From Rhodamnia argentea (Eukaryota; Streptophyta; Magnoliopsida; Myrtales; Myrtaceae): DNA of 64,000 nt. A program made the position numbers and the translations under genes. Positions 12,641 through 24,699 of this stretch are shown in pieces; position 1 is the stretch's first letter, and each line of letters starts with the position of its first letter. The notes beneath the pieces are model-generated. The model saw nothing but the letters and a program-made list of their open reading frames with translations. It searched no databases and was not told the origin of the DNA. The stretch is taken from the NCBI RefSeq assembly GCF_020921035.1, contig NC_063150.1, forward strand, positions 10,230,001 through 10,294,000, given 5' to 3'.

Positions 12641-13560
12641 TCACAGGAGACGCCAGTACGGCTTTGACAATTCGACGAACATCGGGGCCCATCCATCCGA
12701 CCGGGCCCCGGGTTTAAGCTTTTTAGGCTCGAACGGTCCGGTCGAATCCCTCGTCCGAAGCAAAGCAACGGCGTTTCCGGGCAAATTTTACCGTCCGTGT
12801 TCGACTTACGACGATCGACTCGCAAACCTCGAATATCTGAGTTTATGAGTTGAGTGATACTAATCAAAATCGAATGTTCAATAGCTATATAAAATACTTA
12901 TGCCCACTTTCTTAATTTCAATATCCTATGATTTGTTTTTTGAGAAAAATACTCGCTTGACAATATGATATTACTATCAATTATTTATAACCACACGATT
13001 TTTCAATTTATTAATGCTTTATACAAAACACGCAGTGATGACATATTAATTTACGGTTGAAATTGTACCATATTTGACAATGACACTATTGTCAAATAAG
13101 CATTCTTCAAAATTTTTTTTTTATGTACTCGATATAAAAAATCGAGTCGAATATAATACCTTTTATATCAAGTGGATTTCGAGCTCGGTAGGATTAACTC
13201 GAACTGCGTGTGGCGCGACCCTTCGTGCCCCATTTTCCTTTCATAACTAAGCTATTGTGTTGAAGTAATTTTTTTTTTTCTTTTTGGTGGAAAGATTCCT
13301 TTGAATTCTCTGGCAGCATACGAAGACAGCACTGAGAAATGGCGCGTGGGCTTGACGAGCGCGGTGGGGTGGTCGTTGCGCTGTAAGTGGAGCAGAACAG
13401 TCAATGGAAGCTTGTTAAAGTTGGGTTTGGGCTTCCTGTGGGGTGGTTGGTTGACTCTCCCTCTCTATCGTTTTCGTTTGCTTTTGCTTTGATCTAACGG
13501 ACCGGAAGGGCGCAGGTGCTTGTCGACAGACCGCGACTTCTTACGTGATCGTCGGGATGC
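12641..13560. other. Gene-free spacer, upstream of FPP
   Basis: A GC-rich stretch near 12660-12840 is followed by AT-rich DNA. The only sizeable frame (13301-13492, plus) has no recognisable domain. FPP promoter elements presumably start here, but no clear TATA box could be assigned. Confidence 0.35.
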
Positions 13561-13827
13561 GACGACGTTTCAGCGCTGTGTGTAAGCCTGACCATTGACC
13601 AAAAGTCGATCACTTTGACAAGAAATTAACAGTCGTGCAAAAAAGCAAAAAGGTAAAATTACTTGTTGTCAAAATAATATTTCATTCATATTGGTTAAAA
13701 AAGAGAGAGAGAAAAATTGCAATCTAATTGCTACAACTTCAAAATAAAACAAGTTCGGGATAACAAAATAAATCAAAATAATGATAGGGGTGACACGTTC
13801 AAAAAGTAAATCTATAACTTTTTCAAA

Positions 13828-14088
13828 TTAAAATCGACGGCCGATCACCGAATTTGTATTTAGCAATGTGCACACATCAAGATCTTCATACGTTACTACG
13901 GTTTTACCTTTCGGCGGTGCGGACTTAGGCTCGGTGTCCCCAACACCACCGTCATAAATAATAAAAGGGTTGAACAAGCATATATCTAAAAGTAAAAGTG
14001 AAATCTTCACGAAGCTCCTTCGATTTCCTTCGAAATTAGACTTGTATGCTAACGAAATGCGAACGAAGCAAAGCCACGAAACATACAC
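13828..14088 (-). other. Minus-strand ORF in duplicated unit 1 (86 codons)
   Basis: The frame starts MYVSWLCFVRIS and contains KGKTVVTYEDLDV. Its partner in unit 2 (14377-14652) starts MFSWFRFARIS and contains KSKVVVTYEDLDV. Both stay open over nearly the same span although the DNA differs at many sites. I do not recognise the protein. It may be a small gene fragment from a repeat family. Confidence 0.35.
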
Positions 14089-14376
14089 TAAAAAAACTCC
14101 TCAAAACGACGTTTCAGAGCAGTATCTAAGCCTAACCATTGACCAGAATTCAACTACTTTGACAAGAAATTAATAGTCGTGCACAAAAAAAAAGGTAAAA
14201 TTACCTAAGCCATAATTGTTTTTGGTCAAAATAACATTTCATTCATATTTGCAAACAAAAAAAAATCAAAGAGAAACATCGCGGTCCAATTGCTAAAACT
14301 TCAAAATAAAACAAGTTATATGTAACAAGATGAATAATCAAAACAATTATAGAGGTCACATGCTCAAAAAGCAAAT

Positions 14377-14652
14377 CTACAACCTTTTCACACTGAAAAA
14401 TCTATTGTTGATCATCGAATTTGTCTTCATCAATAAGAACACATCAAGATCTTCATATGTTACAACAACTTTACTTTTCAGCAGTGCGAGCTTAGGTTCG
14501 GCATCCCCACCATCATCGTCATGAATAATAACAAGTTTGAACAAGCGTATATCTAAAAGTGAGAGTGAAACCTTTACTAAACTCCTCCAATCCGCCTCTA
14601 AATTGAACTCGTACGCCAATGAAATCCGAGCAAAGCGAAACCACGAAAACAT
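14377..14652 (-). other. Minus-strand ORF in duplicated unit 2 (91 codons)
   Basis: Paralogous to the frame at 13828-14088; they share the order FxRISLAY, VKxSLxLLDI, an acidic DDGGDAEPK-like segment and VVTYEDLDV. It lacks a known domain, and there is no sign of flanking exons. Either a repeat-derived coding relic or a young duplicated small gene. Confidence 0.35.
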
Positions 14653-14675
14653 ACACTAAAAAGCCTCCTTGAAAT

Positions 14676-15670
14676 GAAAAGAGAATTCTTGTGAATCATA
14701 TGTAGATTTATTTGGATGGACATAGTGCGAAAGAAAAAAAAAAAACGGATATGTATAATGACGTGTAAATTCGTCATTAACTAAATTGCTCGTTCCCTTT
14801 TTACGAGTAATATGTTACATTGATAAAATAGAGCACTATGAACTAGAGTCCAGCTCATGACTTATGATTCTTCTTGTATTTTTCATTTGCTCATTCTATG
14901 GTCCCCTCTAGTCGAGTCCAGCTCGAAAGTTTTCAATTACGACACCGCTTCTACAATACATTAAAAACACAAAAAAAAAAAAAAAACCTCAAAAAGACGA
15001 TAAAAAGAAAAAGGAGGCGTGATCAAACTAAGGGTGGCGAACCCCTTTTTTCTTCACTTTGTAATTTGGACATTTGTGGAAAAAAGTATCGCTGCTTATA
15101 ATTTGATCATGCATGTTCCTTTTTTTTTTTTATGAGCTGGGATGTCAGTCAACCGCCGAATTTGCGAACATAGAGGACCACCAGCCAACTAAAGATGCTC
15201 CATAAAATAGACTCATCATCGCTTTTCTCTGCTTTTTGTTTAATTTTGCTGCCTACATTATGTCGGTTTAAATAAGATAGGTCGGTCCAATTTAAGAGTA
15301 GGACGGAAAATGCCAAAGCGTTTGATGCATTGGCCAACTAAAGAGGCGCCCACTCGTGAAGAGCAAGCCAATAATCCCTCACAACCGCCGCCGCCCCACG
15401 ATCGTGACGTTTTGGCGGTCTCTTTGTTCGCTTAATTCAGCGCGACTTTTTTGGCTGGTGACAAGACAACCTCGCTCTAACCACTCGTGGGACGTTTTCA
15501 ATCATTCGATGGGATGGGATGAGACGAGACCGATCAATTGGAATTAGTGGTTTGAGAATGTAAGAAAGTCTCGTATGTAAGATAAATGCCTTTTCCGGAA
15601 GAGAGGAAAAAAAAAATCGCGCTCTTGTAATTTTTAAAATGTGTTGAAAAGGGTCGTTTTTACTTTTTTT
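14676..15670. other. Gene-free spacer
   Basis: AT-rich with A-runs (14737, 14972, 15120). No convincing coding frame, RNA gene or element was found. Confidence 0.35.
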
Positions 15671-15677
15671 TATCGAT

Positions 15678-15950
15678 TTAGGCATACATGACAATATTTC
15701 TGTTACTGAAATCTGTTTGGTAGCATAACTTTTAAAACAGAAATCTATTTGGTTACGCAATTTCATTTTGTTATTTCAAAAGTATTTTTTTTTACTCTAG
15801 AAGTACTTTTGGAGATACTTGAAAAAGTAAAAAAAAATTTACTTATCTCTATAAGTAGAAAAATCAATTTCTGCTTAGAAGCCGAAAACTTAATTTTTGA
15901 CTAGAAGTGGATTTCCAGAGCGGGAGTATTGCCATACGCGCCCTTAGGTA
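15678..15950. mobile_element. Short MITE-like element
   Basis: The left end (AGGCATACATGACAATATTTC) and the right end read in reverse (AAGGGCGCGTATGGCAATAC) resemble each other and the termini of the larger element at 16718-17615. The inner DNA is rich in GAAGT and TTTCTGCTT motifs typical of this family. Another partial end of the same type lies at about 15967-16010. No clear target-site duplication was found. Confidence 0.5.
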
Positions 15951-16717
15951 CTTTACCGTGTCACTAGCCAAAAGTTGATTTTTAGAATTGAAGTGTTGTC
16001 ATACGTGCTCTTAAATACTTTACAATGTCACTTATTGACAAGATCTTTTGGTAAATTGTTAATAGCACTAAAACTCTCAATTTAGTACACACTTACCTTC
16101 ATCTAATTTTCCTCTCACATCACATGTTTAGACCAAACTGGTTTTCATCCCATCCTCGACCCAAATCCGCCATTCCTTGCCACGTCATAAGATAGACATA
16201 TCAACAAACGTGAATATTTTATTTCGGATTTGTCATTCTCCACATCTAATATTCCTACAAGTCATCTATCACGGTGTTTTGGCACGTAAAATGGATATTG
16301 AATGAAATGATAGCGGAGGGTAAATTTGAGTTCGAGTACTAATTTAAGATTTTTTAATGGTCTCAATCTTTTTTTCGTAAATGAATCCCAGATGTAGGGA
16401 ATTCGAAACATTATGAAAATGGAAATGGTGTTCTAGCCCTCTTTGCTTACGCGAGCAAACAGTTGGGGGGAGTAATTGCCAATGAGTGCGTTTGACTTGC
16501 CAGGGCGAGATTTTTGGTGAGCATGGGGGGTCATTGTCCCACAACTCATTTGATGTTTGCAATGACTTGGACTAAAGATTGGCGTGTAGGTTTGGGTCGT
16601 TTCCCTACACCCATTTCGTCTGGATAGCTTACCGTTCAAGCTAACACCTAAACTTTGTAAAAGTGGTCCCGTTAATGAGTGCCTGGCATACTTAAATCGG
16701 AATGATTTGATCTTTCA

Positions 16718-17615
16718 GGGCGCACATGGTAACACTTTTGCTTCAAAAATCAACTTCCGATCAGAAATTGATTTTTCTACTTCTACTCAAGAAGGTATTT
16801 TTTATTAGAGAAATTCATTTGGTAATGGTTGAAAATTTCTACTTCTGAAACATTATTAATACAAAATATTCTATGAAAAATTGTTGTCGGGGCCGAAAAA
16901 TTTCTACTTCATTTTTTTATTTTTTTAAATAAAATTTATTATTAAAATATTATTAAAATTTTAAAAATTTTAAAAATTATTATTTATTTTTTACCCAAGT
17001 GGTCGAAGACGGTGACTCGGCGGCGGCGGCCGGTGTGGCGGTCGGTGGTTGAAAGTAGGGGGCGGCGGTTGGTGGCGGTTGCGGCCGACGAAGATTGGTG
17101 GTTGGCGGCGATTGCGGTCGGCGAAGGTTGGCGGTGGAGGTGGTCACGGTTAGTGGTGACCGGTGAAGGTCGGCGATCGTCGGTGGAGGTCGTAAGTGGT
17201 TGGCTACTAGGGGTAGTCGACAAGTGGTGGGCGACGAAGGTCTGCGATGGGTGGGGGTGAGCTATGGTCGGTGGTTAGTGGTGGTCGGGGGTGGCGGCCG
17301 ATGGAGGTCGACGATAGGCGGCGATCGATGATGGTCCACGGCGGCGGAGGTTGGCGGAGGTGGGTATGACCGAAAAAAGTGTGAGGGCATAATAAAAAGA
17401 AGACAAGGTGAAAAGTACTTCTTGAGTTGGAGAAGTTATTTCTTTTAACTTTTCAAATTAGGGGACAAATAATTTCAAAAGTGGAAATTTCTTTCGTAAC
17501 TAAAAATTTTTACCAAACGGATTTACGCTTCAAAGTTACATTATCAAATCGATTTCCGCTCCAGAAGCACTTTTAAAGCAGAAATCTTCTTTCAGAAGTG
17601 TTATCATGCGCACCC
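16718..17615. mobile_element. ~0.9-kb MITE-like element with a G-rich core
   Basis: The left terminus AGGGCGCACATGGTAACACT pairs with the right terminus, which in reverse reads AGGGTGCGCATGATAACACT (17 of 20 positions identical). Sub-terminal CAGAAATTGATTTTTC and GATTTCTGCTTTAAAAG blocks continue the inverted similarity. The core 17000-17360 is a degenerate repeat of GGTCGGCGGTGG-like units and makes long spurious frames on both strands. The termini suggest a non-autonomous DNA transposon. I could not find a clean target-site duplication. Confidence 0.65.
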
Positions 17616-17617
17616 TA

Positions 17618-18477
17618 AAGCATCGATTATGCATAACACGAGAACAAATAATGTGTTGGAAACTATAAGTTCCTCAATTTGTGGCTTAACAAGTGTCCTT
17701 AAGGCACCCAGAATCAATATATGTTTAGCAAGACATTGGTTGGATATACCGCCAAAAAGCCGATGCATTCGAAAGCACTATATTTCTTTATTAGTTGTCT
17801 ATCCAGCGTTTCAAGGGCATTGCGATCTTGATGAAATCCACATTCGTTTGTGCAGTTCTTTAGAAAAAGTCCAGGGAATTCCAATGAAAGGAGTATAAAA
17901 CTAGAGTGTAACGTGCATCATGTCATTCTGATTTATCACCCCTCCAATGTCTAAAGAACAAGCGAGACTTTGGGCGTATTCGAGCTTGCGCTACTTTGAG
18001 TGGATGGGAAATCTTCGATTATGGAGCTCGATAGCCAGGCCAGCGGCGCAAGTATGGGAGTCCATACCTCCATGAGGAATAAATAGGAGCATTCAATTGC
18101 ATATTCGAGATGATTTGGTGACTCGATCTACTAAGAATAGAAGGGGGCTAGTTGCAAAAATTCACAGAATGAGGGCCACATTGTAATTGACCCTAAATAT
18201 CGGGATATGGTTGAAAAAGAGGGGAAAAAAAAAGAAGTAAGGGCACATAATATTGGGCTCGCTCCTCGGCCCATCCTTCGTTTTTCTAGAAAAGGCAACT
18301 TGGGCTCCCAAGGAGAAAGTCTATGGCCCATTCGGCATTTGTCTCCATCTTCTTCCCTGGGCGATCATCGCTCCGGTTCGAATCGCCGCGACTCTGGTTT
18401 GAGCGCCGTCTCTCGGCGTCACATCTCTACCTCGCTCGATCATCGCCGGAAGCATCGATCGTCTTCTCTCCGCAGCG
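17618..18477. other. Spacer and promoter side of the OTU gene
   Basis: No coding frame with recognisable content. The part near 18330-18477 is C/T-rich and should hold the 5'UTR of the gene starting at 18478. No TATA box was assigned. Confidence 0.35.
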
Positions 18478-21400
18478 ATGGTACAGAAGCAGAACCGCAA
18501 GTCCAACGCCAAGAAACAGCCTCACGTAAGCCATCTTCTTCGCTCGTATGGTTGCAATTTGCTTCTATTTCGGCGCTCGTAACTATTGCTTGCTCTTCGA
18601 TGAGGCGCGGCGTATTTTATCTCTCCAAAGAAACTCGAAAGTTTCACTTGCCGTGATAACCTGCTTGTTGCTCCGAGGCCTCTGAATTGAGCCTTCGTGG
18701 GACGTGTTTTTGGCTAAGTTCTTAGTTGGAGTGTTCGTAGGTGGTATGTTTTTTTTTAGAATCTGAGTAGACGTGAATGTAGCATGCGTTGATGAACAGG
18801 TCAAAAAGCAGGGGAAACAAGCTGATATCACGCAGTTCCGAGCTCACCTTGATGGTCTAGGCCTGAAAATTGTCCAGGTGACTGCAGATGGTAATTGCTT
18901 TTTCAGGTCCGTGTTCCTTGTTAGAAAATATCAGCAACTTGTTCATGATTTTTGAATTTTCCGAAAATTCATTTTGCTTTGTAAAATTATAGTATTCCTC
19001 TCTGTTGTAGAAGGTTCGTGGTATGCTCATTGAATTACCACTCTGTTGTCAGAACACAGCACACATTGCATTTTATGGTACACTGGTTCTGGAACACTAT
19101 CATAATGTACTAGAAATTCCTTTGTTGGGAAAACCATTGCATTTTCGTATGATGTATCATTCTGTCTGATACACTGCATCCGGAAACATATCTTGGAGAA
19201 GAGCTCTATTTGTCAGGGAATGTAGCTCTTCTACCTTAGTCTCGAGGATATTATACTGTCTCTTCCGAGATCCAACTAAGTTACTTTGTAAAATTCTATC
19301 AACTATTGTACAGTGTCCTAGACAAACAAATCATGTTCCTCATTCCTGTTTTCATTCCACAATGATTTGTCCTCCAGGTAATCTTACTGCCTTGTATGGA
19401 GCTCTTTTTTAGGGTGATGACTTTGCTGTGGTTGGAATTTTCATTGTTGTCCACCCTTGTTACTCAGGGCCCTTGCAGATCAGTTGGAAGGCAATGAAGA
19501 TGAACATGGAAAGTACCGGAGTATGGTTGTTCAGTACATATCGGTACGTGGGATACTGATTTCTCTTTTTCAAGCTGTAGAAGTTATGTTCTTATTTATT
19601 TATTTTTTTTACATGGTGATGTTGTCCTCCTTTGTATTAGTGCTCAGCGATCTGAATCTGAACTTTTATTTGGTGCGTTTTGTTATTGAACTTTTTTTGT
19701 AAGTATTGATGGATTTCACACCTATTTAGACACTGAAATAGCATCCCTTTGCCAAAAAAAATACAAGTTAAAATGGGTATAATACATCGAAGCTTACATT
19801 TCTGCTGCCAATGGTTATTCCTGTTATTATTCAGCTCACAGTCACAGCTCACAGTCACTGTTGCATAGTGCTATACTAAAGCAAAGATCACCTGAGCAAT
19901 TTGACATTCTTATTTTACTAGAGAGGAAAACCTGTTGATTGGTAACTGTGATTTAAATGCTGTATCTTGGCCTACTGACAGGTATGGGAGGAAGCTGGAC
20001 TATATAGTTAGCAGCATTGTTCTAGCCTCCAGGAACGTGCGATTGCTACTCTATGGTAGCAATTTATGCAAGCCGACATATATTTTGGAGGAGATACCGA
20101 CAAAATCGAAAATGAGAAAAATTGACACTAATGTAAAATAAATCAACCTTTTAGCATGTATGTTAAAACTGTAATGTTTTACAATCGAACAAATTGATAG
20201 TTTTGCTTGTTTCAATTTTCAACAGAATTGGTTTGATTGGTTTGTTTCTTATAGTGATGTATTTAAGGAAATAAAATCTTTGTTTGAAGAAGGGACCTGA
20301 TATATGCATCTAAGATGGGAATTATTAATGACAGAAAAATCGTGAAATGTTTGAACCATTTATTGAGGATGAGGTGCCATTTGAGGAGTATTGCAAAACC
20401 ATGGACCATGATGGCACGTGGGCTGGTCATATGGAATTGCAAGCAGCTTCTCTTGTTACTCGGAGTAACATTTGCATTCATCGGGTAAGACTGACAAGGA
20501 TGTCACTAGCCATCGGCTACATTAAGTTTTTTTTTTGGTTATGGTTTTTTCAGTCCTTCAGGGAAAACATCCAGACTAAATAAGGACGTCATTAGACTCG
20601 TCAATCATGAACCTTGGTACTGGATTTGAAGTTTCCTGTTTAAGCGTGAATCCTAGAATTAGAAGCCATGATTATCGCTTTCCAGTCTTGTTCTTCACTT
20701 CTTCATATAACGGCTTTCTTCCCCAATATGGCCCTCCGTTATCTGAGAAGTTACTTCCCATCATTGTTAAGATGAAAAGACCACTTAGAATGTTGTTTTT
20801 CTAATAGCTTGTTCTTTTCTGTCTGGTTACAATTTGTTACTCTTTAGACTGACAAGTTGACTCATCTGGAGCGCAATGAAATCTGGCATGTCTCATGATG
20901 TCTATTGTGGTAAAAGCATGGGAAGGACCATTGGTGATTATGTGCTAAAGATTTTGTCAGAGATATATTGCACCTTTTAGCAGTAATTAGTTTTGATACA
21001 TGCCGTGCATGCAAATATTTGTTCATTGACTCCAGATGGATCAATCTAACTCACTCCTTACTTGATGCAGAACATGTCCCCTCGCTGGTACATACGCAAT
21101 TTTGATCAGCCTGGTGCTCGTATGATCCATTTGTGAGTTTTCTGAATCTAGAGCCTGATGTTGTCTTTTGGCTAAGCAAGTGCTCAAATACTTGGATGAG
21201 ATCTGGCTCTGTTTGTATACACTTAAATAAATTACCTTTTCTTACATTTTACTTTCCCTCAAAAGAGTTGAAAATAGAAAAAAAAATGTTTTAAATTTTG
21301 AGAGACTATGAAAAGATTATATGTTCCTCTAGGTAAATTTTGTTTATTTTAAAATTTTTTAGGTGCTTTGAGTTTCTTAAAAGTCAAATTACGAGAGCCA

Positions 21401-23570
21401 CAAGATTTAAAAAAAAAAAAGCTATAACTACAAGCCGTCCAAACAAGCCGGCTCATTACATGAAAGAAGGTACTGCAGCTTGTTCAGGGAGACTGCTGAT
21501 TTGTGAAATTTTGGCATGCAAGGGCATCATCTTATAAGTTGCAGATACGAGTGTAGTTGCGGTGTTGTTAGATTTAACCATGGAGGTTCTTTTGATAGTT
21601 TGAGAGATGTTTTGGTGTGGTCACCGGGGGATAAATTACTGGCATAGCATACATGATAGGAGACCAAAATGTCACTTTAACTTTTGCTTCTTCAATAAAT
21701 TTTTTTACTGAAATTCCCATTTTCAGATATTATTCAATGAATGACATGCCAGTATATCCTAAGTTAAGATTGATTGGCTCTGTCGAGGTAGCCATCGTGA
21801 CTTTGGATTGTCACGAGGGTCATGAAATCTAGTGGATCTGTGATATTCCATACATTACTATCTTCGATAAGTGTCATCATGCGAAGCAAGCATAAAAAAT
21901 GTGCGTGCCCTCATTGTTTTGTGGATAGGGAAAATCTTTTAGTCTCTTTGTACTGATTGGTGTTTGTATGTGCATTGTTGTAACTTATATATTTTGCTTT
22001 GTTTTATTAGATCTTATCATGATGAGGAACATTACAACAGTGTAAGGTTGAAGGAAGACACCGGAGATGGGCCAGCCAGGCCAATTACAATCAAGGTTGC
22101 TATTGGGACTTAATTTGGTTTTTTAGTATGGGAGTTGGACAAATTTGTGAATTTAAGTATGTGATTTGATAATTTCTTTTTCTGAAAGGCTGATTCTAAT
22201 CTCTCGTCGTCATCCCGCCAAGCAAAAGCTGGGTCAAACAAGTCTAAATTAGGAGCTGGTAAGGATATTACTGATGCAGGATCCATCAAGCTAGTCATGG
22301 CAGGAAGTGGTTGTGAGAGCATTGAGAAAGTTGAGCAGGTTATGTCCACTCTGCCTCGGCATGCATGTTTGCATTAAAATGCTTACCTCTCAATCTCATT
22401 TACTGGGTGAATCTAGAATTAGAATGCGATGCTTTGGGCTTTTTTCTGATTTCTGTGTGACGTGATACTTTTGCAGACATTGCTGCAAATGTATGGGGAT
22501 GTTAATGCCACCATAGAGTATTTGATAGCAGAACAAGGCACTGAAGATTTTTCACGGGAAATTGTCCGGTCTCCCTGCAATGCAGATGCTTCTCATGGTA
22601 ATGGCTGGTCAGTATTTATCTCTCCAGATTTTTTTAGTTATTTAACTTCGCAGTTTCAGAGATAGGGTGTTTAGCTTCACGAGAAGCTTGTTTGGAGTCA
22701 TTGTGATGTGACTGGTGGGATTAGCATACTTTGTCTTGTCATCCAAGGATTTTTGGGGTTGTCAAACTTGCCACCAATAACTATTTCATAATTCTTTGTG
22801 GTATTTAGGTGATGATGCTAATGAAAATTCTGAGGAACCGAGAGAGGAAAATGTGGAAGAGACCTATAAAGAGAATCCACCTAGCAATGGTGCTAAACGG
22901 ACTCATGATGATAGCAGTGCCCAGCGAGAAGACAAGGTTTTGGCAAATGATGAAGTTATATCTTTTTACCATTTTAGCCTAAGCTTAAACATGAGATCTG
23001 TTGGTGATGTGCCTCTTGATTTTCATTTGCTTCTTTTATTTGAAATGCAGAAAATCCCAAAAAACAAGGCTTGTCCATGTGGTTCAAAAAAGAAATACAA
23101 GTCCTGTTGTGGGTCAGGGACAGGGAAAGTCTCTGCAATTTCCAAGTATTTCCCGTTCTCTTTGTGCTTTATATGTCAAGTTATAGTTTTGTTGAAGTAT
23201 TTTTCCTGTTTCCCTGTGATTGGAATTGATATTTATCTTGAAATTTTATGGTTTATGTATCCAACATGGTATCAATTGCCTTCCTTGAATTCAAGTCTGG
23301 AATATTTTCTTACTCCTACACTTTGTTGAATAATGTGTACACTTTGGAAAAACTTCATACATGAGTAATTTAAATTTGTGCTTATAAAAACAAAGACAGC
23401 AATGAAGATTTCTCCTTTTTTATGTCTAAATGTTGTTTTGCAGTGATCGAGCTTTTGAATCCAGAAAAAGTAGAAAGGAAAAGAAGCGAGGAAAGAGAGG
23501 GTTGGACACATCTGCACTTTCTAGTGGATCTGATGGAGGGCCACCTGATATGGGGGCTCTTTGTATCTGA
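18478..23570 (+). CDS. OTU7: OTU-domain deubiquitinase with C-terminal SEC-C motif (OTU7 type)
   Basis: Eleven exons join in phase: 18478-18525, 18800-18906, 19468-19543, 20335-20484, 21071-21132, 22011-22095, 22189-22338, 22477-22597, 22809-22936, 23051-23145 and 23444-23570, giving 382 residues. Residues about 30-160 form an OTU cysteine-protease fold. The catalytic loop DGNCFFR has Asp46 and Cys49, and the C-terminal EEHYNSVR holds the catalytic His155. Residues about 227-247 (LLQMYGDVNATIEYLIAEQ) resemble a UBA-like ubiquitin-binding helix set. An acidic linker follows, then a SEC-C zinc motif (CPCGSKKKYKSCCG, 317-330) and a basic tail ending PPDMGALCI. It should cleave ubiquitin chains, probably in the nucleus or cytosol. 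The architecture matches Arabidopsis OTU7 (from memory, At5g67170). All catalytic residues are present. Confidence 0.95.
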
Positions 23571-24240
23571 TCTTTTGCCAAAGTATGCGCACCATTATCT
23601 ATTGAATTTCAGATATCAGAATGTGTGAGGTCTTTCAAATATTTGATTTGACTCAAATTGTTTCGTATTTATATTAGCATGTATTCGATGCATGCATCTC
23701 CTTTGATCTTTGGGGTAATTGCACTTTCTAGTTTTTCACCTGTTGCCAAATTAAGAAAGATGTATAGGTACAAAATTTTCATGGTGTTACTTTTCCCGGA
23801 TGGTCTGCCTGTCCGATGGATTTTATACTGGCAATTGTAATTTGGAGATTCTTTGTACTCATAATTGATGCACATGCACATAACACCTACCCCTGTAGAT
23901 TTGTTGGCATTGGCGTAGGTGAGTTTGGTCAGCAACCAAAGGGGGAAGGAGATAAGGAAATTCGGTTATTGCTGTCCCAGGACTAAACCTTTTCATGAAT
24001 ATAAAAGAGATGTTCACATGAATTTGACAAGTGATGGTTTAATTCTTACACTCCCTTTCAAGTGCTGGTTTTGCTGTAACTGTAGTTTGGGGTTCCTGTG
24101 AAGATGTTAATTTTTTCCTTTTATTTCTTTGACAAGAAATGCACTAAGCATTTTCGCACACAAATTCTTGTAATTGATGAAAGACATGTGAGATCTGAAA
24201 TGCACTTGAGCTCTTTCTACAAGTTCCTAATGCAATCCAT
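23571..24240 (+). other. 3' region of the OTU gene
   Basis: No coding frame continues past the TGA at 23568-23570. The sequence is T-rich and probably 3'UTR. An acceptor-like site at about 24557 (GTGTCAG then ATGCGG) could mark a spliced 3'UTR exon, but this cannot be settled from sequence alone. Confidence 0.35.
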
Positions 24241-24699
24241 TTGCAGTTGGAAATGACAGAGATATTACATATGCTAGCTCTTCTATTCAAATTGGTGCAG
24301 TGTTCTAAGATTAAACAACTTGGACTGGAAATTGTCTTTTTTGGTTATTTTGAAAAAAAAAAATTCTTTTTGTTGTTTGTCATTGGTTTTTATATCATCA
24401 AATTATCACTTAGGCGAATTATAATCTCCAAAGCTCCTAAGTGATAGATAATGTGTACCATGAGCATCTGCAAAATTTTAGCAGAATGTTTTCCAGTTAT
24501 CCCACAATTAAATCCTGAATTTTTTCTCATTGTTTTCGTGGAATTGCATTGTGTCAGATGCGGCTTGTCCAGTCCTCAAGCATCACGATAATCTTGCGGC
24601 TTCATCATCGCATCTACGTGGGGGTGGGGAGCAGGTCAAATTGTGAACAGAAAACTGATGCTGAAAGAAGCCTATAGCTCGAGCTTCTCCCTGGAGCAA

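Larger units (their letters stand above)
13561..14675. repeat. Tandem duplication of a ~545-bp unit
   Basis: Unit 1 is about 13561-14104 and unit 2 about 14105-14675, in direct orientation. Both start ACGACGTTTCAG and then share, in order, CTTTGACAAGAAATTAA, CAAAATAACATTTCATTCATA-like, ACTTCAAAATAAAACAAGTT, CACATCAAGATCTTCATA, a TATATCTAAAAGT block and an AACATACACTAAAAA end. The units have diverged by small indels and substitutions. Confidence 0.85.

Noticed and set aside
16984..17260. Overlapping frames of about 80 codons on both strands
   Set aside because: They are produced by the GC-rich degenerate repeat core of a MITE-like element.
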